A DNA stretch of 64,000 nt from Brevundimonas sp. Its GTDB lineage: Bacteria > Pseudomonadota > Alphaproteobacteria > Caulobacterales > Caulobacteraceae. Of this stretch, positions 36,483 through 45,765 are shown in pieces. A model generated the notes under the pieces. That model was not told where the DNA came from, searched no databases, and was given only the letters and a program-made list of their open reading frames with translations. The position numbers and the translations under genes were made by a program. The stretch covers positions 1-64,000 of the forward strand of contig NZ_JAIYCP010000022.1 in NCBI RefSeq assembly GCF_027487935.1. The letters are read 5' to 3'. Position 1 is the stretch's first letter; every line of letters starts with the position of its first letter.

Positions 36483-37514
36483 TCAATAGATCAACTCGTC
36501 GTCGCCGCCCTGGCCCACCAGCATGATGTCGCCCTTGGCGGCGAGATCCTTGGCGACCTGGACCATGGCCATCTGAGCCTGATCGACGTCCTTGAGGCGA
36601 ACCGGCCCCATCGACTCCATGTCCTCGCGCAGAATCTTGGCGGCGCGCTCGGACATGTTGGAGAAGAACAGCTCGCGCAGGGATTCCGAGGCCCCCTTCA
36701 TGGCAAGGCCGAGGGAGTCCTTCTCGACCCCGCGCAACAGGGTCTGCACACCGCCGGGATCCAGCTTGGCGAGGTCCTCGAACACGAACATCAGGGCGCG
36801 GATGCGTTCGGCAGACTCGCGGTTGCGCTCTTCCAGCGCGCCGATGAAGCGGGCCTCGGTCTGACGGTCAAAGCTGTTGAAGATGTCGGCCATCATCTCG
36901 TGGCTGTCGCGCTTCGAAGTGCGCGCCAGGTTCGACATGAATTCATTGCGCAGGGTCTGTTCGATCTTGTCGAGGATCTCGCGCTGGACAGGCTCCATCC
37001 GCAGCATGCGCTGCACGCATTCGAGAGCGAAATCCTCGGGCAGGCTGGTCAGGACCCGGGCAGCATGCTCCGGCTTGATCTTCGAGAGCACCACAGCGAC
37101 GGTCTGCGGATATTCATTCTTCAGATAGTTGGCGAGGACAGCCTCGTTCACATTGCCGAGCTTGTCCCACATGGTGCGACCAGCGGGGCCCCGGATCTCC
37201 TCCATCATGCCTTCGACGCGGTCCTTCGGCATGAAGGCCGCCAGCAGGCGCTGGGTCTGATCGAAACTGCCCATGACGGCGCCGGAGCCGCTCATGCCCG
37301 AGACAAACTCGATCAGCAGATCCTCGACGACCTGGCTGCTGACCGTGCCGAGCGACGACATGGCCTGGGAGACCTCCTTGATCTCCTCCTCGTCCAGGGC
37401 TTGCCACAGACGGGTATGGTCCTCCCCGAGAGCGAGCAGGACGACGGCAGCCTTCTCCGGCCCTGTCAGCTTCTTGGCGTCATCAACCGCCTTTTTGCCA
37501 ATCGAGCGCGCCAT
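36483..37514 (-). CDS. fliG: flagellar motor switch protein FliG
   Basis: FliG connects the C ring to the MS ring and contacts the stator. The 343-residue protein shows the N-terminal block [18 protein letters not shown], the middle EHPQTVAV-type segment ([14 protein letters not shown]) and the C-terminal charged helix containing [22 protein letters not shown], where stator-contact residues lie. Length is normal. It overlaps fliF by one base. Confidence 0.96.
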   Translation of the reverse strand: MARSIGKKAVDDAKKLTGPEKAAVVLLALGEDHTRLWQALDEEEIKEVSQAMSSLGTVSSQVVEDLLIEFVSGMSGSGAVMGSFDQTQRLLAAFMPKDRVEGMMEEIRGPAGRTMWDKLGNVNEAVLANYLKNEYPQTVAVVLSKIKPEHAARVLTSLPEDFALECVQRMLRMEPVQREILDKIEQTLRNEFMSNLARTSKRDSHEMMADIFNSFDRQTEARFIGALEERNRESAERIRALMFVFEDLAKLDPGGVQTLLRGVEKDSLGLAMKGASESLRELFFSNMSERAAKILREDMESMGPVRLKDVDQAQMAMVQVAKDLAAKGDIMLVGQGGDDELIY

Positions 37515-39154
37515 CAGCCTTCATGGATCCAGCTGCGCAGGATAGCGGCCGATTCGTCAGGATGCTTCTCGACGAACTCTGCGACCTTCTTGACCGAAGA
37601 GGCCTTCACCTGGCCCTCGATCCGGGCGATGTCGAGCCGCTGGTCCATCTCGGACGGCCCGCCCAGTTGGGCCATGGCACCGTCAGCGCCCCCCACGAGG
37701 GCGGTCTGCAGCGAGGTCACGCCGCCGCCCGCGCCGGCAAGCTGCAGCTGACCGGCTCCGCCCGCTGCGACCCCGCTCGCTGTTTTCAGCAGAGGACGCA
37801 GGACGAAGAAGATCAGGAGCAGGCCGGTGATCAGGAGCACCAGCAGCTCCACGCCGCGCATGATGTCGTCCTTGGTGAAGTTGAACAGGGACGACGTGGC
37901 CTCCTCACCACCGACGACAGCAAGGTCGCGGTTGAACCGGGCGTTGAGCACCTCGATCTTGTCACCCCGGGCCTCATCAATACCCACGGCGGCGGCAACC
38001 AGGGTCTTGATCTGGGCGATCTCCGCGGGCGTGCGCGGGGCATAGGTCGGGGCACCGCCATTGGCGGCGGGCGTCCAACGGCCGTCCACCGCGACCGAAA
38101 CGGCCAGTCGCTTGATCTCGCCGGCCTCCTTCACGGTGGTCGTGGTCGTGTTGGAGATCTCGTAGTTGGTGGTCTCGGTATTGGCCGTGTCGCGTGACCC
38201 GGCCATGGCGGCCTCCGGTGGCGCACCGCCCGGGATGTTGTTCGTCGCGGTGGCACCGCCTTCCGCGGCAGGCTCCGTCTCGGTGGACTCGCTGCCGTTG
38301 GTCGCGGTGGAGCGCACCACCTGGCCGTCCGGATCGTAGCGCTGCTCCTGGGTCGTGGAGCGGCTGTGGTCGATATCTGCCGTGACCTGGACCCGCGCGC
38401 CGCCGACGCCGACGACGCCCTCGACAATGTCCATGATCCGCGCCTGCAAGCGGGCCTCGGTCGTTTGCTGTGCGTCCTGGGCCGAGGCGGCGCTGAAACC
38501 CTCGGCGTCCGAGCCGGCCGCCAGGGTCCGGTTGGACGTATCGGTCACGGTGACCTTTTCAGGCTTCAGATTGGGGACCGAGGAGGCAACGACATTGCGG
38601 ATGGCCTGGACCTGGGCGCCGGTCAGCTGGCCGCCGGTGACGCCCACAACCACCGAGGCGGTCGGTTCGGCCGCATCGGACTGGAACAGTTCGCGGCGCG
38701 GCAGGGCGATCATGACGCGAGCGGAGTTAATCCCTCGCCAGGTCAGAATGTTGCGGGCCAGTTCGCCTTCGAGGGCGCGCTTTTCGTTGAGGTTCTGCTG
38801 AAATTCGGTCTGGCCGAGCACCGACTGGTTGTCGAAAACTTCGTAGCCGACCGAACCGGAGGTCACCAGACCCTTGCCGGCGACCAGCATGCGCGCCTCG
38901 CCCACCTCATCGCGACTGACGAAGATGGTCGAACCGTCTCCCTTCGAGGAATATTTGATCCCGGCGGCGTCGAGAGCGGTCGTGACCTCGGACGCTTCCT
39001 GGAGGTCGAGGTTGGAGTAAAGCAGGGCGTCAGGCGCCTGGCCGATGCGCAGCATGACGGCGACCAGCACGGCCGCGACGCCGGCGGCAACGCCCAGCAC
39101 CACGGTCAGCCGACCGATTCCGAATCTCTGCAACGCCGCCGTGAAGCCGCCCAC
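37514..39154 (-). CDS. fliF: flagellar MS-ring protein FliF
   Basis: FliF builds the MS ring in the inner membrane, on which the rest of the basal body assembles. The 546-residue protein has two membrane helices ([19 protein letters not shown] near residue 20 and [20 protein letters not shown] near 435-455), a periplasmic YscJ/FliF domain containing [19 protein letters not shown], and a cytoplasmic FliG-binding tail ending [19 protein letters not shown]. It is the first gene of the fliF-flhA operon and carries an upstream CtrA/ftr-type control region. Confidence 0.96.
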   Translation of the reverse strand: MGGFTAALQRFGIGRLTVVLGVAAGVAAVLVAVMLRIGQAPDALLYSNLDLQEASEVTTALDAAGIKYSSKGDGSTIFVSRDEVGEARMLVAGKGLVTSGSVGYEVFDNQSVLGQTEFQQNLNEKRALEGELARNILTWRGINSARVMIALPRRELFQSDAAEPTASVVVGVTGGQLTGAQVQAIRNVVASSVPNLKPEKVTVTDTSNRTLAAGSDAEGFSAASAQDAQQTTEARLQARIMDIVEGVVGVGGARVQVTADIDHSRSTTQEQRYDPDGQVVRSTATNGSESTETEPAAEGGATATNNIPGGAPPEAAMAGSRDTANTETTNYEISNTTTTTVKEAGEIKRLAVSVAVDGRWTPAANGGAPTYAPRTPAEIAQIKTLVAAAVGIDEARGDKIEVLNARFNRDLAVVGGEEATSSLFNFTKDDIMRGVELLVLLITGLLLIFFVLRPLLKTASGVAAGGAGQLQLAGAGGGVTSLQTALVGGADGAMAQLGGPSEMDQRLDIARIEGQVKASSVKKVAEFVEKHPDESAAILRSWIHEG

Positions 39155-39198
39155 GCGTCCCGCCCCGAATACTCACGGGTCTTTACAGACGCCCGCCA

Positions 39199-39236
39199 GG
39201 CAGAAAATGCCGGGCGCGTGGTAAATGCGGGGTTAA
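39199..39236 (-). promoter_or_regulatory. CtrA box plus ftr-like palindrome, fliF promoter
   Basis: Reading toward fliF on the minus strand, TTAA-N7-TTTA (39236-39222) is a near-consensus CtrA site, followed after 10 bases by GGCA-N5-TGCC (39211-39199), a perfect palindrome resembling the ftr site bound by FlbD. It lies 45-82 bases before the fliF start. In Caulobacter, fliF is activated by CtrA and repressed by FlbD through an ftr site. The same arrangement recurs at 41398-41435 and 46221-46258. Confidence 0.7.
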
Positions 39237-39249
39237 GACCCTTGGTCAA

Positions 39250-40347
39250 TCACCGCTTTTTGCGCTTCTGCATGACGAAGCCGATGATTTTTGCGGCCGC
39301 TTCGAAATGCTCGCGCGGGATGGTTTCATCGATGTCGACGGCGGCGTAGAGGGCACGCGCTAGGGGCACGTTCTCGACGATCGGGACATTGTGCTCCCGC
39401 GCCACTTCACGAATCCGCAGGGCGAGGGCGTCGACACCCTTGGCCACGCAGATGGGTGCGGGATCACCCTCGCCGGGCTCGTAGCGCAGGGCGACGGAAT
39501 AGTGGGTCGGGTTGGTGACGATGACCGTGGCTCCGGGCACGTTCTGCATCATCCGCTGTCGACTGCGCTGGTGCCGGATCTGGCGCAGCTTGGCCTTGAT
39601 GTGCGGGTCACCCTCGGACTGTTTGTAGTCTTCCTTGGTCTCTTCCTTGGTCATCTTCATCCGCTCGGCGAAGCGGAATCGCTGCCAGAGGAAGTCCGCG
39701 CCCGCGGTAAAGGCCAGGAAGATGATCGTCGCCATCATCAGGGCCACGGCCAGGTCACGCGCCGCCGGCAGGATCAGGGCCGGCGGCATGGCCGCCATAT
39801 TCTCCAGCTCACGCACATGGGGCTTCAGCACCAGCCAGCAGATCAGGCCGACCGCCAGCAGTTTGAGAAAGGTCTTGAGGAACTGGACAAGGCCGTCCGG
39901 CCCGAAGATCCGGTGGAAACCCTTGAGCGGGTTCACCTTCGACCAGTCGGGTTTCAGCTTGTCGGCCGTGAACAGCAGGCCGGACTGGGCGACATTGCCG
40001 CCGACGCCGCCGATGATCGTGGCCAGCATGACCGTTCCGAGAAAAGGCACCATGGCCCAGACGGCCATGATGCCGATCTCGACGCCCGCTCCGGCCTCGA
40101 GACCTCCCAGCATGGTGTGCGGAGCCGCGATGAAGGGCCGAAGCTGTTGAGCCATGGAGCTGGCGAACCAGCCGCCGGACATCAATACGACAGCGGCCGC
40201 CCCGGCCAGGGAGAGGGCCGCGGCGACGTCGGGAGACTTGGCGACATCCCCCTTCTTGCGGGCCTCCTCAAGTTTTCGTGGGGAGGCCTCTTCTGTCTTC
40301 GAGTCGGGATCCGGCGTATCAGCCACCGGCGTCTCCGACGAAGACAT
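39250..40347 (-). CDS. flhB: flagellar export protein FlhB
   Basis: FlhB controls export-substrate switching. The 365-residue protein has four membrane helices in the N-terminal half and the autocleavage motif N279-P-T-H (VTNPTHYSVALRYEPGEG), cut between Asn and Pro in characterised homologues. Its N-terminal SKTEEASPRKLEEARKKGDVAKS is typical. It overlaps the end of fliR by 29 bases. Its stop lies 14 bases from the fliF regulatory region. Confidence 0.96.
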   Translation of the reverse strand: MSSSETPVADTPDPDSKTEEASPRKLEEARKKGDVAKSPDVAAALSLAGAAAVVLMSGGWFASSMAQQLRPFIAAPHTMLGGLEAGAGVEIGIMAVWAMVPFLGTVMLATIIGGVGGNVAQSGLLFTADKLKPDWSKVNPLKGFHRIFGPDGLVQFLKTFLKLLAVGLICWLVLKPHVRELENMAAMPPALILPAARDLAVALMMATIIFLAFTAGADFLWQRFRFAERMKMTKEETKEDYKQSEGDPHIKAKLRQIRHQRSRQRMMQNVPGATVIVTNPTHYSVALRYEPGEGDPAPICVAKGVDALALRIREVAREHNVPIVENVPLARALYAAVDIDETIPREHFEAAAKIIGFVMQKRKKR

Positions 40348-41089
40348 TGGCCAGGGCGCGGTAGCGGTCGATGAAGACCGTTCCGACGACGCCGAGGCTG
40401 AGGGCGAAGACCGACAGGCCCAGCAGGATGCTGAGCGGGGCGGCGGCGAAGAAGACCTGGAATGACGGCATCACCCGGCCGACGAGACCCGAGGCGAGGT
40501 TGAAGATCAGGGCGAAGACCAGCAGGGGGGCGGACAACTGAACCCCCAGCATGAAGGCGTCGCCTAGGGTGCGGATCGCGAGGGTGGCGAAGTCCCCCGT
40601 GAGCAGGGGCCCGGCCAGGGGGATCAGGTCATAGGATCCGACCAGCCCGGCAATGAACAGATGGTGGGTGTTGGTCGCAAAGATCATGGCCGTGCCCAGC
40701 AGCATCAGGAAGGCCCCGATGGTCGAGCCGGGCTGGGCCTGCATCGGGCTGGCGGTCTGGGCGAAGGCGAGGGTCGTCTGAAGGGCGACAATCTCGCCCG
40801 CCGTGGCCAGGGCGGTCAGGAAAGACCGCAGAAGCGCGCCGATCATGAGGCCGACGATCACCTCGCGGATGACCCATCCCGCCATGCCGCTCACGGTCGC
40901 GGGCAAGGCCGGAAGGCCGCCGACGATCACCGGCCACAGGACCAGGGTGACAGCGAGGGCCAGGGACAGGCGGATGCGCGGCGAGACATAGCTTTCACCG
41001 ATGCCGGGCAGCATCAGCAGGACGGCGCCGATCCGGGAAAAGATCAGTGCACCCTGCCAAACCTGCTCCGATGTCGCCCAGGGTTCCAC
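40319..41089 (-). CDS. fliR: flagellar export protein FliR
   Basis: FliR is part of the export gate together with FliP and FliQ. The 256-residue polytopic membrane protein shows FSRIGAVLLMLPGIGESYVSPRIR, GLMIGALLRSFLTALATAGE and GVQLSAPLLVFALIFNLASGL, all typical of FliR. It is the second gene of fliQ-fliR-flhB, 20 bases after fliQ. Confidence 0.95.
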   Translation of the reverse strand: MEPWATSEQVWQGALIFSRIGAVLLMLPGIGESYVSPRIRLSLALAVTLVLWPVIVGGLPALPATVSGMAGWVIREVIVGLMIGALLRSFLTALATAGEIVALQTTLAFAQTASPMQAQPGSTIGAFLMLLGTAMIFATNTHHLFIAGLVGSYDLIPLAGPLLTGDFATLAIRTLGDAFMLGVQLSAPLLVFALIFNLASGLVGRVMPSFQVFFAAAPLSILLGLSVFALSLGVVGTVFIDRYRALANVFVGDAGG

Positions 41090-41109
41090 CTACAGGTGTC
41101 CCATGACGA

Positions 41110-41373
41110 TCACATGCCGGCGATGCGTGCCGCGATCGTCCGCATGAAGCCGCCCAGAAGCGCTCCCATCAGCGGCAGGAACAGCAGCAGGCTGACGAAG
41201 ATGGCGATGATCTTGGGCGCATAGATCAGGGTCTGTTCCTGGATCTGGGTCAGAGCCTGGAACAGGCCGATCACCACGCCGACGACCAGGCCGACCAGCA
41301 GGACGGGCGCGCACAGCTGGATCGTCAGCCAGAGGGCGTCGCGCCCTACATCCATCACTTCCGTGCCGCTCAT
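41110..41373 (-). CDS. fliQ: flagellar export protein FliQ
   Basis: This 87-residue protein has two membrane helices and the family pattern APVLLVGLVVGVVIGLFQAL followed by TQIQEQTLIYAPKI. It forms part of the export gate with FliP and FliR. The ATG at 41373 (MSGTEVMDVGRDALW) gives normal length and has CGGAG about 10 bases upstream; a longer in-frame form would run through the promoter region. First gene of the fliQ-fliR-flhB operon. Confidence 0.95.
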   Translation of the reverse strand: MSGTEVMDVGRDALWLTIQLCAPVLLVGLVVGVVIGLFQALTQIQEQTLIYAPKIIAIFVSLLLFLPLMGALLGGFMRTIAARIAGM

Positions 41374-41397
41374 TGAAATCAAACTCCGGGGATACCG

Positions 41398-41435
41398 GGC
41401 AGAAAATGCCGGGAGCGTGGTTAATGGCGCGTTAG
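41398..41435 (-). promoter_or_regulatory. CtrA box plus ftr-like palindrome, fliQ promoter
   Basis: On the minus strand, CTAA-N7-TTAA (41435-41421) is followed after 10 bases by GGCA-N5-TGCC (41410-41398). The palindrome sequence GGCAGAAAATGCC is identical to that before fliF, and the spacing to the CtrA-like box is the same. It ends 25 bases before the fliQ start codon, suggesting that fliQ-fliR-flhB is controlled like the fliF operon. Confidence 0.65.
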
Positions 41436-41511
41436 CAAGAAGTGGTTGACGGGTGACCGTCGGTGCCGCGCGGCCGGACCGGGTGCCCACAGGCGAGTGT
41501 CAGGGCGGTTG

Positions 41512-41552
41512 CCCCCCCCCGGTTCGACGCTCGACCCTCGACCCTCGACCCC
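41512..41552. repeat. C9 tract and three tandem TCGACCC heptamers upstream of folE
   Basis: Nine consecutive C bases (41512-41520) are followed by three exact tandem copies of TCGACCC (41531-41551), ending 3 bases before the folE ATG at 41555. Such homopolymer and heptamer tracts are prone to slippage. They lie where a ribosome binding site would be expected, and I see no good Shine-Dalgarno sequence for folE. Confidence 0.7.
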
Positions 41553-41554
41553 CT

Positions 41555-42157
41555 ATGTCTGGTCGGATGAGAAAATCGTCCGCTCCCCGATCCGCCGTCA
41601 CCCAGTCTGATGCCGAAGCCGCCGTGCGCACCCTGATCGAATGGGCGGGTGACACCCCCGACCGGGAAGGGCTGCTGGACACCCCCGCGCGGGTGGCGCG
41701 CAGCTATCGCGAGCTTTTCGCCGGCTATGAGGTGGACCCGCGGGCCTATCTTGAGCGGACCTTCGAGGAGGTCGGCGGCTATGATCAGCTGGTCGTGCTG
41801 AAGAACATCCGCTTCGTCAGCTTCTGCGAACATCACATGCTGCCGGTCGTAGGCTTTGCCCATGTCGGCTATCTGCCGACCGACCGGGTGGTCGGCATCT
41901 CCAAACTGGCGCGGGTGGTCCGGGGCTATGCCCGCCGCCTGCAGATCCAGGAGAAGATGACCTCCGAGATCGCCAATGCCATCGAGGAGGTGCTCCGGCC
42001 GCAGGGGGTCGGCGTGGTCATTCAAGCCGAGCACAGCTGCATGACCCTGCGCGGAGTCGACGCACCGGGCACGAGCCTGACCACCAGCGCCCTGCGCGGC
42101 GTGGTCAGGGACGACGCGCGGACCCGGGAAGAGTTCCTGCGGCTGGTGCCGGGGTGA
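41555..42157 (+). CDS. folE: GTP cyclohydrolase I
   Basis: FolE converts GTP to dihydroneopterin triphosphate, the first step of folate synthesis. The 200-residue product has the zinc-binding SFCEHHMLPVVGFAHVGYLP and AEHSCMTLRGV segments, and the LARVVRGYARRLQIQE block. The ATG at 41555 is used; 41567 is an alternative (196 residues). Neither has a clear ribosome binding site. It is transcribed away from the fliQ operon. Confidence 0.95.
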   Translation: MSGRMRKSSAPRSAVTQSDAEAAVRTLIEWAGDTPDREGLLDTPARVARSYRELFAGYEVDPRAYLERTFEEVGGYDQLVVLKNIRFVSFCEHHMLPVVGFAHVGYLPTDRVVGISKLARVVRGYARRLQIQEKMTSEIANAIEEVLRPQGVGVVIQAEHSCMTLRGVDAPGTSLTTSALRGVVRDDARTREEFLRLVPG

Positions 42158-42194
42158 CGGTCCGGGTAACCGCCGGCCGGGGAGCGTGCGCGGC

Positions 42195-42896
42195 ATGGGC
42201 CGGCTGATCGAGGAACTGGACTATCGTGCGACCGCCATGGGGCCGCTGATCCTGCGGCGGCGCTGGGTGGCAGCGATCGACGCCGATGTGATCGAGGTCA
42301 TACTCGGCGAAGAGCATCTGATGTCCAGCCTGTTCACGGTGGGCGAGACCGAACTGGCCGTCCGGGGCCTGGCGGCAGCGAAGAGCGGGCCATTACGGGT
42401 CCTGGTGGGCGGTCTGGGCCTGGGCTACACGGCCCGCACAGCGCTGGCCGACACCCGGGTCACGTCAGTCGATGTCGTCGACGCCCTCGCCCCGGTGATC
42501 GAATGGCACGAGGCCGGACTGGTGCCCCTGGGTGAGAGTCTCGGACAGGAGCCGCGCTGCCATCTCAGGCTCGGCGACTTCTTCGGCTGGTTCGACACGC
42601 CGCGCGCCCCGGGGGATCGCCATGACGTCGTACTCCTCGACATCGACCATTCACCCCGCGCCCTGCTCCACCCCGAACACGCGCGCTTCTACACCGAGCC
42701 CGGACTGCGAAGGCTGAGGGAGGGCATCGCCGCCGGCGGGGTGTTCGCCATGTGGTCGGACGAGGGACCCGACGCGGCCTTCATCGCCCTGCTGGAAGCC
42801 GTGTTCGTCGAGGTCCGGGCCGAGGTCGTCGCCTTCGACAATCCCCTGACCGGCAGCGCCTCGACCTGCACGATCTACGTTTGCAACCGGGCTTGA
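42195..42896 (+). CDS. spermidine-synthase-like SAM-fold protein
   Basis: The 233-residue protein has a spermidine-synthase/methyltransferase-like Rossmann core: LRVLVGGLGLGYTARTAL (glycine-rich nucleotide loop), VDVVDALAPVIEWHEAG (acidic residue after beta-2), LRLGDFFGWF and DVVLLDIDHSPRALLHPEH. The aminopropyl-transferase active-site residues are not evident, so a polyamine role is uncertain. The ATG at 42195 follows GGGGAG about 10 bases upstream. It lies 37 bases after folE. Confidence 0.75.
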   Translation: MGRLIEELDYRATAMGPLILRRRWVAAIDADVIEVILGEEHLMSSLFTVGETELAVRGLAAAKSGPLRVLVGGLGLGYTARTALADTRVTSVDVVDALAPVIEWHEAGLVPLGESLGQEPRCHLRLGDFFGWFDTPRAPGDRHDVVLLDIDHSPRALLHPEHARFYTEPGLRRLREGIAAGGVFAMWSDEGPDAAFIALLEAVFVEVRAEVVAFDNPLTGSASTCTIYVCNRA

Positions 42897-42955
42897 GCGG
42901 CGCAGGCTGACGCGGCCCGGTCCTTGCGGAATTCGCCTCAGAAGAGGTGTCTTCC

Positions 42956-44113
42956 ATGGCCTGGACCGCGATTTCGACCCGAAACGAGACACTGCCGATA
43001 GCGCGCGGCGGCTGGCTGGACGCGCTGCGCTTCATTGTGGCCGGCCTGATCATCCTGCACCATTTCCAGGACTCGGGTCCGATCCCCCTGGCCGAGGGCC
43101 TGCACCCGGTCTTCGAGCGCGGCGGGTTCCTGCTCACCAACTTCTTCCTCATCGACAGCGGCTATGTGCTGATGCGGGTCTATGGCGGCTCGGTCGCCGG
43201 GGGCCGGATGTCCGCCGGCGACTTCTTCGCCAAGCGGTTCCTGCGGGTCTGGCCCGCGCACATCATCATGGGGCTGAGTCTGGTCGCCCTCGTCGTCGGG
43301 GGGACGGCCATCGGGGTCGGGCCGCGGGCACCGGAATGGTTCGCCTGGGACCAGCTGCCGGCCCAGCTTGGGCTGGTGCAGGCGTTCGGGATTCCGGGCG
43401 GCTACGGCTGGAACTCACCCAGCTGGTCGGTCTCGGCCCTGATCGGCTGCTATCTGGCCTTCCCGTGGATCCTGAGGGGTCTGGCCCGGCTGGGGCCCTG
43501 GAGCGTGCTGGCCCTGGGCCTGGGCGGGTATCTGATCGCCAACCAGCTGACCTGGAGCCTGCTTGGCTATCCCGTCTACCAGATGCCGATGGGCTTCGGC
43601 TTCTTCCGCGCCCTGCCGCTGTTCTTCCTCGGTATGGCCCTGGCATGGTTCGCCGAAAAGGTCTGGATCGCGCCGAAGCTGGCGGGCTGGGCCGGGATCG
43701 GCGCAGCCCTGATGCTGGCCTTCGTCCAGTATTTCGACAAACACGCCCTGATTTCGCTGGCCTGTATCGCGACCATCATCCTGGCTGCCGGTGCCGTGCC
43801 CACGCCGCGACCCTCGAAATGGGTGGAGAGGGCGGCGCAGGTCTCGTTCTCGATGTTCATCACCAATGAGGTCGTGCGGATCGCCTGGTTCGGGGTGGTC
43901 AATGTGATGATCGCGAAATTCGCCCTGCCCGTCGCCGTCCAGTGGGGGTTGTGGGGCTTGGGTATCCTCGCGGCCTTTGCCTTCGCCTTCCTGTTCCATG
44001 CGCTGGTCGATACGCCGATCCAGGACCGGATCCGCGCCTGGCGGACGCATCGGTCACGGCTGCGGTCGCGGCTGATGGCCGTAGCCGGGCCGGGTGTGCC
44101 GCTGAAAGGCTGA
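42956..44113 (+). CDS. acyltransferase family membrane protein (OafA-like)
   Basis: The 385-residue protein has about ten membrane helices and the acyltransferase-3 pattern: WLDALRFIVAGLIILHHFQD with the conserved His pair, then FFAKRFLRVWPAHII and WSVSALIGCYLAFPW. Such enzymes O-acylate sugars or lipids at the membrane. The ATG at 42956 follows AGAGG. The acceptor is not deducible; no polysaccharide genes are nearby. Confidence 0.88.
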   Translation: MAWTAISTRNETLPIARGGWLDALRFIVAGLIILHHFQDSGPIPLAEGLHPVFERGGFLLTNFFLIDSGYVLMRVYGGSVAGGRMSAGDFFAKRFLRVWPAHIIMGLSLVALVVGGTAIGVGPRAPEWFAWDQLPAQLGLVQAFGIPGGYGWNSPSWSVSALIGCYLAFPWILRGLARLGPWSVLALGLGGYLIANQLTWSLLGYPVYQMPMGFGFFRALPLFFLGMALAWFAEKVWIAPKLAGWAGIGAALMLAFVQYFDKHALISLACIATIILAAGAVPTPRPSKWVERAAQVSFSMFITNEVVRIAWFGVVNVMIAKFALPVAVQWGLWGLGILAAFAFAFLFHALVDTPIQDRIRAWRTHRSRLRSRLMAVAGPGVPLKG

Positions 44114-44175
44114 GACAGCAAACGGCGGACGCGGGTCGCGCCGGGCCGGAATTGGGATAGAAGAGTGCTGTGAGC

Positions 44176-45015
44176 ATGCCGGACCCACATGATCCCCTCG
44201 CCCTCGCTGCGGCGGCTGACACCGGAGACGCCGCTGCCGCGCACCGGCTGGCGGTGCTGACGGCGATCGGGCTGGGGTTGCCGAAGGACTGGCCCGGAGC
44301 TCTGGGCCGGCTGGAGCAGGCGGCGAGGCTGGGACACCCGACGGCCGGGCAGCAACTGGCCCTGCTGTCGGGTCCTGCCGGAATCGATCTGACCGCCTGG
44401 CTGACCGCGCCTGCGCCACGAAGCCTGAGCCCGGGACCGGCCATCTTCGCCATTGAGGGGTTTCTGCCGGATGGCGTCTGCGACTGGTTGAGGAACAGGG
44501 CCGCGGCCATGACGGAGCCGGCGCTGGTCTATGATCCGGAGACGGGCGGCGGAAGGCGCGAGGGCGCGCGGACCAATGCGGCGGCGCAGTTCACCCTCGA
44601 GCACATGGATGTGGTGCTGGCGGTCGTGCGCGAGCGGATCGCGCGGGCGGCCGGCCTGCCGGTCCCCGGCCTGGAATGGACCCAGGTGCTGCACTATGCC
44701 GTTGGCCAGTCGTTCGACTGGCACGTCGACTGGCTGGATCCCGCCCTGCCCGGCTACGCCGCCGACCTCGCCGGGCGTGGGCAGAGGATCGCGACCTGCC
44801 TGGTGTTTCTCAATGACGATTTCGAGGGTGGGGAGACGGCGTTCGAAGCCGGCGACCTGAGGCATCGGGGGCGCAAGGGCGACGCCCTGCTCTGGGCCAA
44901 TACCCTGCCGGACGGCTCCATCGACCGGCGCACGCGCCATGCGGGTCTGCCGCCGGTTTCCGGCGAGAAATGGGTGCTGTCGCAATGGCTGCGCGGGCGG
45001 GCGCCCAACGGCTGA
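44176..45015 (+). CDS. 2-oxoglutarate/Fe(II) oxygenase (prolyl-4-hydroxylase-like)
   Basis: The 279-residue protein has an N-terminal Sel1/TPR-like segment (HRLAVLTAIGLGLPKDW and LEQAARLGHPTAGQQLALL, about residues 20-65), then a P4H-type dioxygenase domain with H183-x-D185 (FDWHVDWLDP), FLNDDFEGGETAF, and the distal His in RTRHAGLPPVSGEKWVLSQWLR-type sequence. Likely it hydroxylates a protein or peptide using 2-oxoglutarate. The ATG at 44176 is chosen over a GTG at 44170 because of spacing to AGAAGAG. It converges on fliE, 7 bases away. Confidence 0.85.
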   Translation: MPDPHDPLALAAAADTGDAAAAHRLAVLTAIGLGLPKDWPGALGRLEQAARLGHPTAGQQLALLSGPAGIDLTAWLTAPAPRSLSPGPAIFAIEGFLPDGVCDWLRNRAAAMTEPALVYDPETGGGRREGARTNAAAQFTLEHMDVVLAVVRERIARAAGLPVPGLEWTQVLHYAVGQSFDWHVDWLDPALPGYAADLAGRGQRIATCLVFLNDDFEGGETAFEAGDLRHRGRKGDALLWANTLPDGSIDRRTRHAGLPPVSGEKWVLSQWLRGRAPNG

Positions 45016-45021
45016 GCGCCG

Positions 45022-45321
45022 TCAGATCGGCATCCGCATGATTTCCTGATAGGCTTGGATGACCTGGTCCCGGACCGCCATGACCGTCTCAAGCGAAGCC
45101 TCCGCCGAGGAGATGGCGGTGACCACGTCGATCAGATTGCCCTGCCCCTGAACCACCGCCGTCATCTGGGACTCCGCGGCGCGCGAGGACTGGGTCATGT
45201 CGCCCATGACGCTGGTCAGCATTTCGGCGAAGCCGGACGGCTGCGCCGCGCCGGTGGGGGCGGTGGGCATATCCGAGCCCTGGATCGCCGAATAGGCGCG
45301 CGCTGCGGCCAAGGGGTTCAT
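45022..45321 (-). CDS. fliE: flagellar hook-basal body protein FliE
   Basis: FliE connects the MS ring to the proximal rod. The 99-residue protein has the family C-terminal pattern [20 protein letters not shown] followed by [13 protein letters not shown]. It is the third gene of flgB-flgC-fliE, 10 bases after flgC, an arrangement conserved across flagellated bacteria. Confidence 0.95.
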   Translation of the reverse strand: MNPLAAARAYSAIQGSDMPTAPTGAAQPSGFAEMLTSVMGDMTQSSRAAESQMTAVVQGQGNLIDVVTAISSAEASLETVMAVRDQVIQAYQEIMRMPI

Positions 45322-45331
45322 CGGTCAGTCC

Positions 45332-45751
45332 CTATTTCTTGAGCAGGTCGAGGGTGCGGGCATCCATCGACCGCGCGGTCTCGATGATATTGAGGTTCGC
45401 CTCATAGGCCCGCTGGGCCTCGCGCATGTCCATGGCCTCGACCAGGGTGTCGACATTGGGCCGCAGCACATAGCCTTCGGCATTGGCCGCCGGATGGGTT
45501 GGATCGTATTCGGTCTTGAAGTCGCCCATGTCCGGCCGGACCTCGGCCAGGGAGACGCCGGTCACGCCGTTGATCTCGCGCGCCTGGAAGACGGGAACCT
45601 GGCGACGATAGGGCTGGCCGCCGGCGACCTGGGCGGTCGACTGCGCATTGGCGATGTTCTCGGCGATGATCCGCATGCGTGACTGCTGGGCCTGCAGCGC
45701 GCTTGCGGCCACGGCCATGGCCGAATTGCGGGGTGGGATCGGGTCGGGCAT
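45332..45751 (-). CDS. flgC: flagellar proximal rod protein FlgC
   Basis: The 139-residue rod protein has the N-terminal flagellar rod/hook block (AMAVAASALQAQQSRMRIIAENIANAQST, split here only for description) and the C-terminal VEAMDMREAQRAYEANLNII, both of which form the coiled-coil ends of rod subunits. It lies 14 bases after flgB. Confidence 0.95.
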   Translation of the reverse strand: MPDPIPPRNSAMAVAASALQAQQSRMRIIAENIANAQSTAQVAGGQPYRRQVPVFQAREINGVTGVSLAEVRPDMGDFKTEYDPTHPAANAEGYVLRPNVDTLVEAMDMREAQRAYEANLNIIETARSMDARTLDLLKK

Positions 45752-45765
45752 AGGCTATTCCTCGA

